Source of the DNA: Burkholderiales bacterium
GTDB taxonomy: Bacteria; Pseudomonadota; Gammaproteobacteria; Burkholderiales; Burkholderiaceae_C
Assembly: GCA_025354615.1 (NCBI GenBank)
Contig: JANXMO010000683.1
Coordinates: forward strand, 1 to 7,506
Direction: 5' to 3'
DNA length: 7,506 nt
Below, one piece after another: positions 6,008-7,506 of the stretch. Position numbers and translations under genes: made by a program. The notes under the pieces are model-generated. The model was not told the origin of the DNA. It was given only the letters and a program-made list of their open reading frames with translations, and ran no database searches. Within the stretch, counting starts at the first letter, position 1, and the number at the start of each line of letters is the position of its first letter.

Positions 6008-6505
6008 TTACTTACCCGAGAGTTGCCGCATGGCAGAGCCCCAGTCTTCGATGTGGTAGGTATGGGCGAGCTTGCCGCCTTTCACCACATGCTGGTCGAG
6101 CGTCATGATGTTGAAGCTGCGACCGGAGTGCGGCACGCCGAGGAAATCGCCAGCCGGCGTGCCGCTAAGTTCGCCACGCACCACAACCACGTCACCGGAA
6201 ACCACCACATCCTTGATCACATGCTTCAGATTGGGAACCGCTTTGCCATAACCAATGAAGGTTTTGACCGATTCATCACGACCACGGCAGTCTTTTTCGG
6301 AGGCGCAGGATTGCCAATCGGGCGTCGTACCTTGTTCAAGCAAGGTTTTGACATCGCCAGCAACCGGCTGGGTGAAGGTGGTGTAGAGAGGCGTGACCGC
6401 CGTACGGGCCTGGGCGGCGGTCAAGTCGGCCTGAGCGGCCGGCGCCGCGAGCGTTAAAACCACGGCAGCAGCGCCGGCAAGGGGTGAATAGAAATTCAGC
6501 TTCAT
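6008..6505 (-). CDS. Secreted SnoaL-like/ester-cyclase family protein (NTF2-like fold)
   Basis: 165 residues. Residues 1-26 form a Sec signal peptide ending AQA. The mature domain fits the small NTF2-like/SnoaL cone fold: helical N-terminus (28-60), GRDESVKTFIGYGKAVPNLKH-type segment (75-95), beta strands VVVSGDVVVVRGEL (100-113), GRSFNIMTLDQHVVKGGKLAHTYHIEDW (128-155) and a closing helix. The FxVxxxDxHxVxxGKIxxxxxxEDW layout is typical of bacterial 'ester cyclase' proteins, most with unknown substrates. C67 and C73 lie six residues apart and could form a periplasmic disulfide. The frame extends upstream to 6655, but ATG 6505 starts the signal peptide and has GGAG (6516-6519) 10 nt upstream. 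It lies 82 bp after hppA on the same strand and 192 bp before ahpC. Fold call fairly confident; enzymatic activity unknown. Confidence 0.75.
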   Translation of the reverse strand: MKLNFYSPLAGAAAVVLTLAAPAAQADLTAAQARTAVTPLYTTFTQPVAGDVKTLLEQGTTPDWQSCASEKDCRGRDESVKTFIGYGKAVPNLKHVIKDVVVSGDVVVVRGELSGTPAGDFLGVPHSGRSFNIMTLDQHVVKGGKLAHTYHIEDWGSAMRQLSGK

Positions 6506-6587
6506 GTGTGAAGGTCTCCAAAACAAAGGGACTTCACCATACCGCAGGTCCTTCGCCTCCGGCCGCCCGACGTCTTGCCGAAAATTT

Positions 6588-7506
6588 TCAACCCGGGGCT
6601 GATGCTGGAATGGCAAATGGCGGTGGCGCTGGCGGCGCGGCGGGTTGTGTGCCACTACCCGCCGGCAGCAAGGGCACGATCAACAACGCCACGATGTTGA
6701 TGATTTTGATCAGCGGGTTGATGGCCGGCCCGGCGGTGTCTTTATAAGGGTCGCCCACGGTGTCGCCGGTCACGGCCGCCTTGTGCGCTTCACCGCCTTT
6801 GCCACCGTGGTGACCGTCCTCAATGTACTTTTTCGCGTTGTCCCACGCGCCGCCGCCGGTGCACATGCTCAAGGCCACGAACAAGCCGGTGACGATGGTG
6901 CCCATCAACAGGCCACCAAGCGCGGCCGGCCCGAGCAGCAGCCCGACGGCAATCGGCACGGCCACCGGCAGCAGCGACGGCAGCACCATTTCCTTGATCG
7001 CTGCGGTGGTCAGCATGTCGACCGCGCGGCCGTATTCCGGTTTTCCAGTGCCATCCAAGATGCCCACGATGTCGCGAAACTGGCGCCGCACTTCAACCAC
7101 CACCGCGCCCGCCGCCCGGCCCACGGCGGCCATCGCCATGGCGCCGAACAAATAGGGAATCAGCCCGCCGATGAACAAGCCGACGATCACCCGCGGCTCG
7201 CTCAAATCGAAGCTGACCGTGAGGCCACGGCCTGCAAGCGAATGGGTGTAGTCGGCAAACAGCACCAGCGCCGCGAGGCCTGCCGAGCCGATGGCATAGC
7301 CTTTGGTGACCGCCTTGGTGGTGTTGCCGACGGCGTCCAGCGGGTCGGTCACCGCGCGCACGCTGGCAGGCAGGTCGGCCATCTCCGCAATACCGCCGGC
7401 GTTGTCGGTGATCGGCCCGTAAGCATCGAGCGCAACCACGATGCCCGCCATGCTCAGCATCGCCGTGGCCGCCACCGCAATGCCGTACAGGCCGGCCAGT
7501 TGGTAG
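6588..7506 (-). CDS. hppA: Membrane-bound proton-translocating pyrophosphatase, C-terminal part (K+-independent type)
   Basis: The last 305 codons of an integral-membrane pyrophosphatase that couples PPi hydrolysis to ion pumping; families run to about 700 residues, so over half the gene lies beyond the right edge. The visible part begins [11 protein letters not shown] and includes the conserved [19 protein letters not shown] block, the [10 protein letters not shown] loop, several membrane helices, and the C-terminal acidic site [20 protein letters not shown]. Lysine in GNTTKA, where K+-dependent enzymes carry alanine (GNTTAA), together with the Thr three residues on, is the known signature of K+-independent H+-PPases. 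After the last helix (LLIVPLL) there is a Pro/Ala-rich tail of about 25 residues ending PASAPG. Internal GTG 7475 is not the true start; homology continues through it to the edge. No strong terminator follows the stop codon, only the palindrome GAAAATTTTC (6580-6589). Confidence 0.96.
   Translation of the reverse strand, partial: YQLAGLYGIAVAATAMLSMAGIVVALDAYGPITDNAGGIAEMADLPASVRAVTDPLDAVGNTTKAVTKGYAIGSAGLAALVLFADYTHSLAGRGLTVSFDLSEPRVIVGLFIGGLIPYLFGAMAMAAVGRAAGAVVVEVRRQFRDIVGILDGTGKPEYGRAVDMLTTAAIKEMVLPSLLPVAVPIAVGLLLGPAALGGLLMGTIVTGLFVALSMCTGGGAWDNAKKYIEDGHHGGKGGEAHKAAVTGDTVGDPYKDTAGPAINPLIKIINIVALLIVPLLPAGSGTQPAAPPAPPPFAIPASAPG

Noticed and set aside
6506..6655. Upstream extension of the ester-cyclase-like gene to 6655
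   Set aside because: It would overlap the hppA 3' end and bury the signal peptide behind an Arg/His-rich leader.
1..7506. CRISPR array, insertion sequence, tRNA, rRNA, integrase or toxin-antitoxin genes
   Set aside because: No regularly spaced repeats, transposase or integrase motifs, tRNA cloverleaf or rRNA sequence were found on either strand by eye.

Overview
The window looks like chromosome of a high-GC betaproteobacterium, probably Burkholderiales and perhaps Comamonadaceae-like. The evidence is a PEP-CTERM surface protein, a BPSS1780-type membrane protein, a K+-independent-type membrane pyrophosphatase, and strong GC bias at third codon positions. The genus is inferred; there is no rRNA or other taxonomic marker. 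No mobile element, CRISPR array, tRNA or rRNA was seen.

Layout, left to right. (1) The 5' part of an exported PHP-domain phosphoesterase gene runs leftward off the window edge (1-835, minus). (2) A 241-bp divergent intergenic region holds two candidate PhoB-dependent promoters pointing outward. (3) A rightward group follows: a PEP-CTERM protein (1077-1712), a BPSS1780-family membrane protein (1889-2620) closed by an intrinsic terminator, and an OlsB/hemolysin-like GNAT N-acyltransferase (2731-3537). (4) A hairpin separates this from a leftward set: ahpF (3580-5142), ahpC (5252-5815), a secreted SnoaL/ester-cyclase-like protein (6008-6505), and the C-terminal part of hppA (6588-7506), whose start lies beyond the right edge.

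How the genes may work together. ahpC and ahpF are a standard peroxide-detoxifying pair: AhpF passes electrons from NADH to AhpC, which reduces H2O2, organic peroxides and peroxynitrite. An intrinsic-terminator-like hairpin with a U-run lies between them and could make AhpC more abundant than AhpF. Upstream of ahpC there is a perfect 10-bp inverted repeat with 33-bp centre spacing, a candidate operator.

The most interesting signal is at the left. The exported PHP phosphoesterase has a near-consensus Pho box (two 7-mers 4 bp apart, then 10 bp to a TACGAT -10), and the divergent PEP-CTERM gene has a weaker box with the same 7-4-7-10-6 geometry and the same TACGAT hexamer. This suggests, without proving it, a phosphate-starvation unit pairing a secreted phosphoesterase with an exosortase-sorted surface protein.
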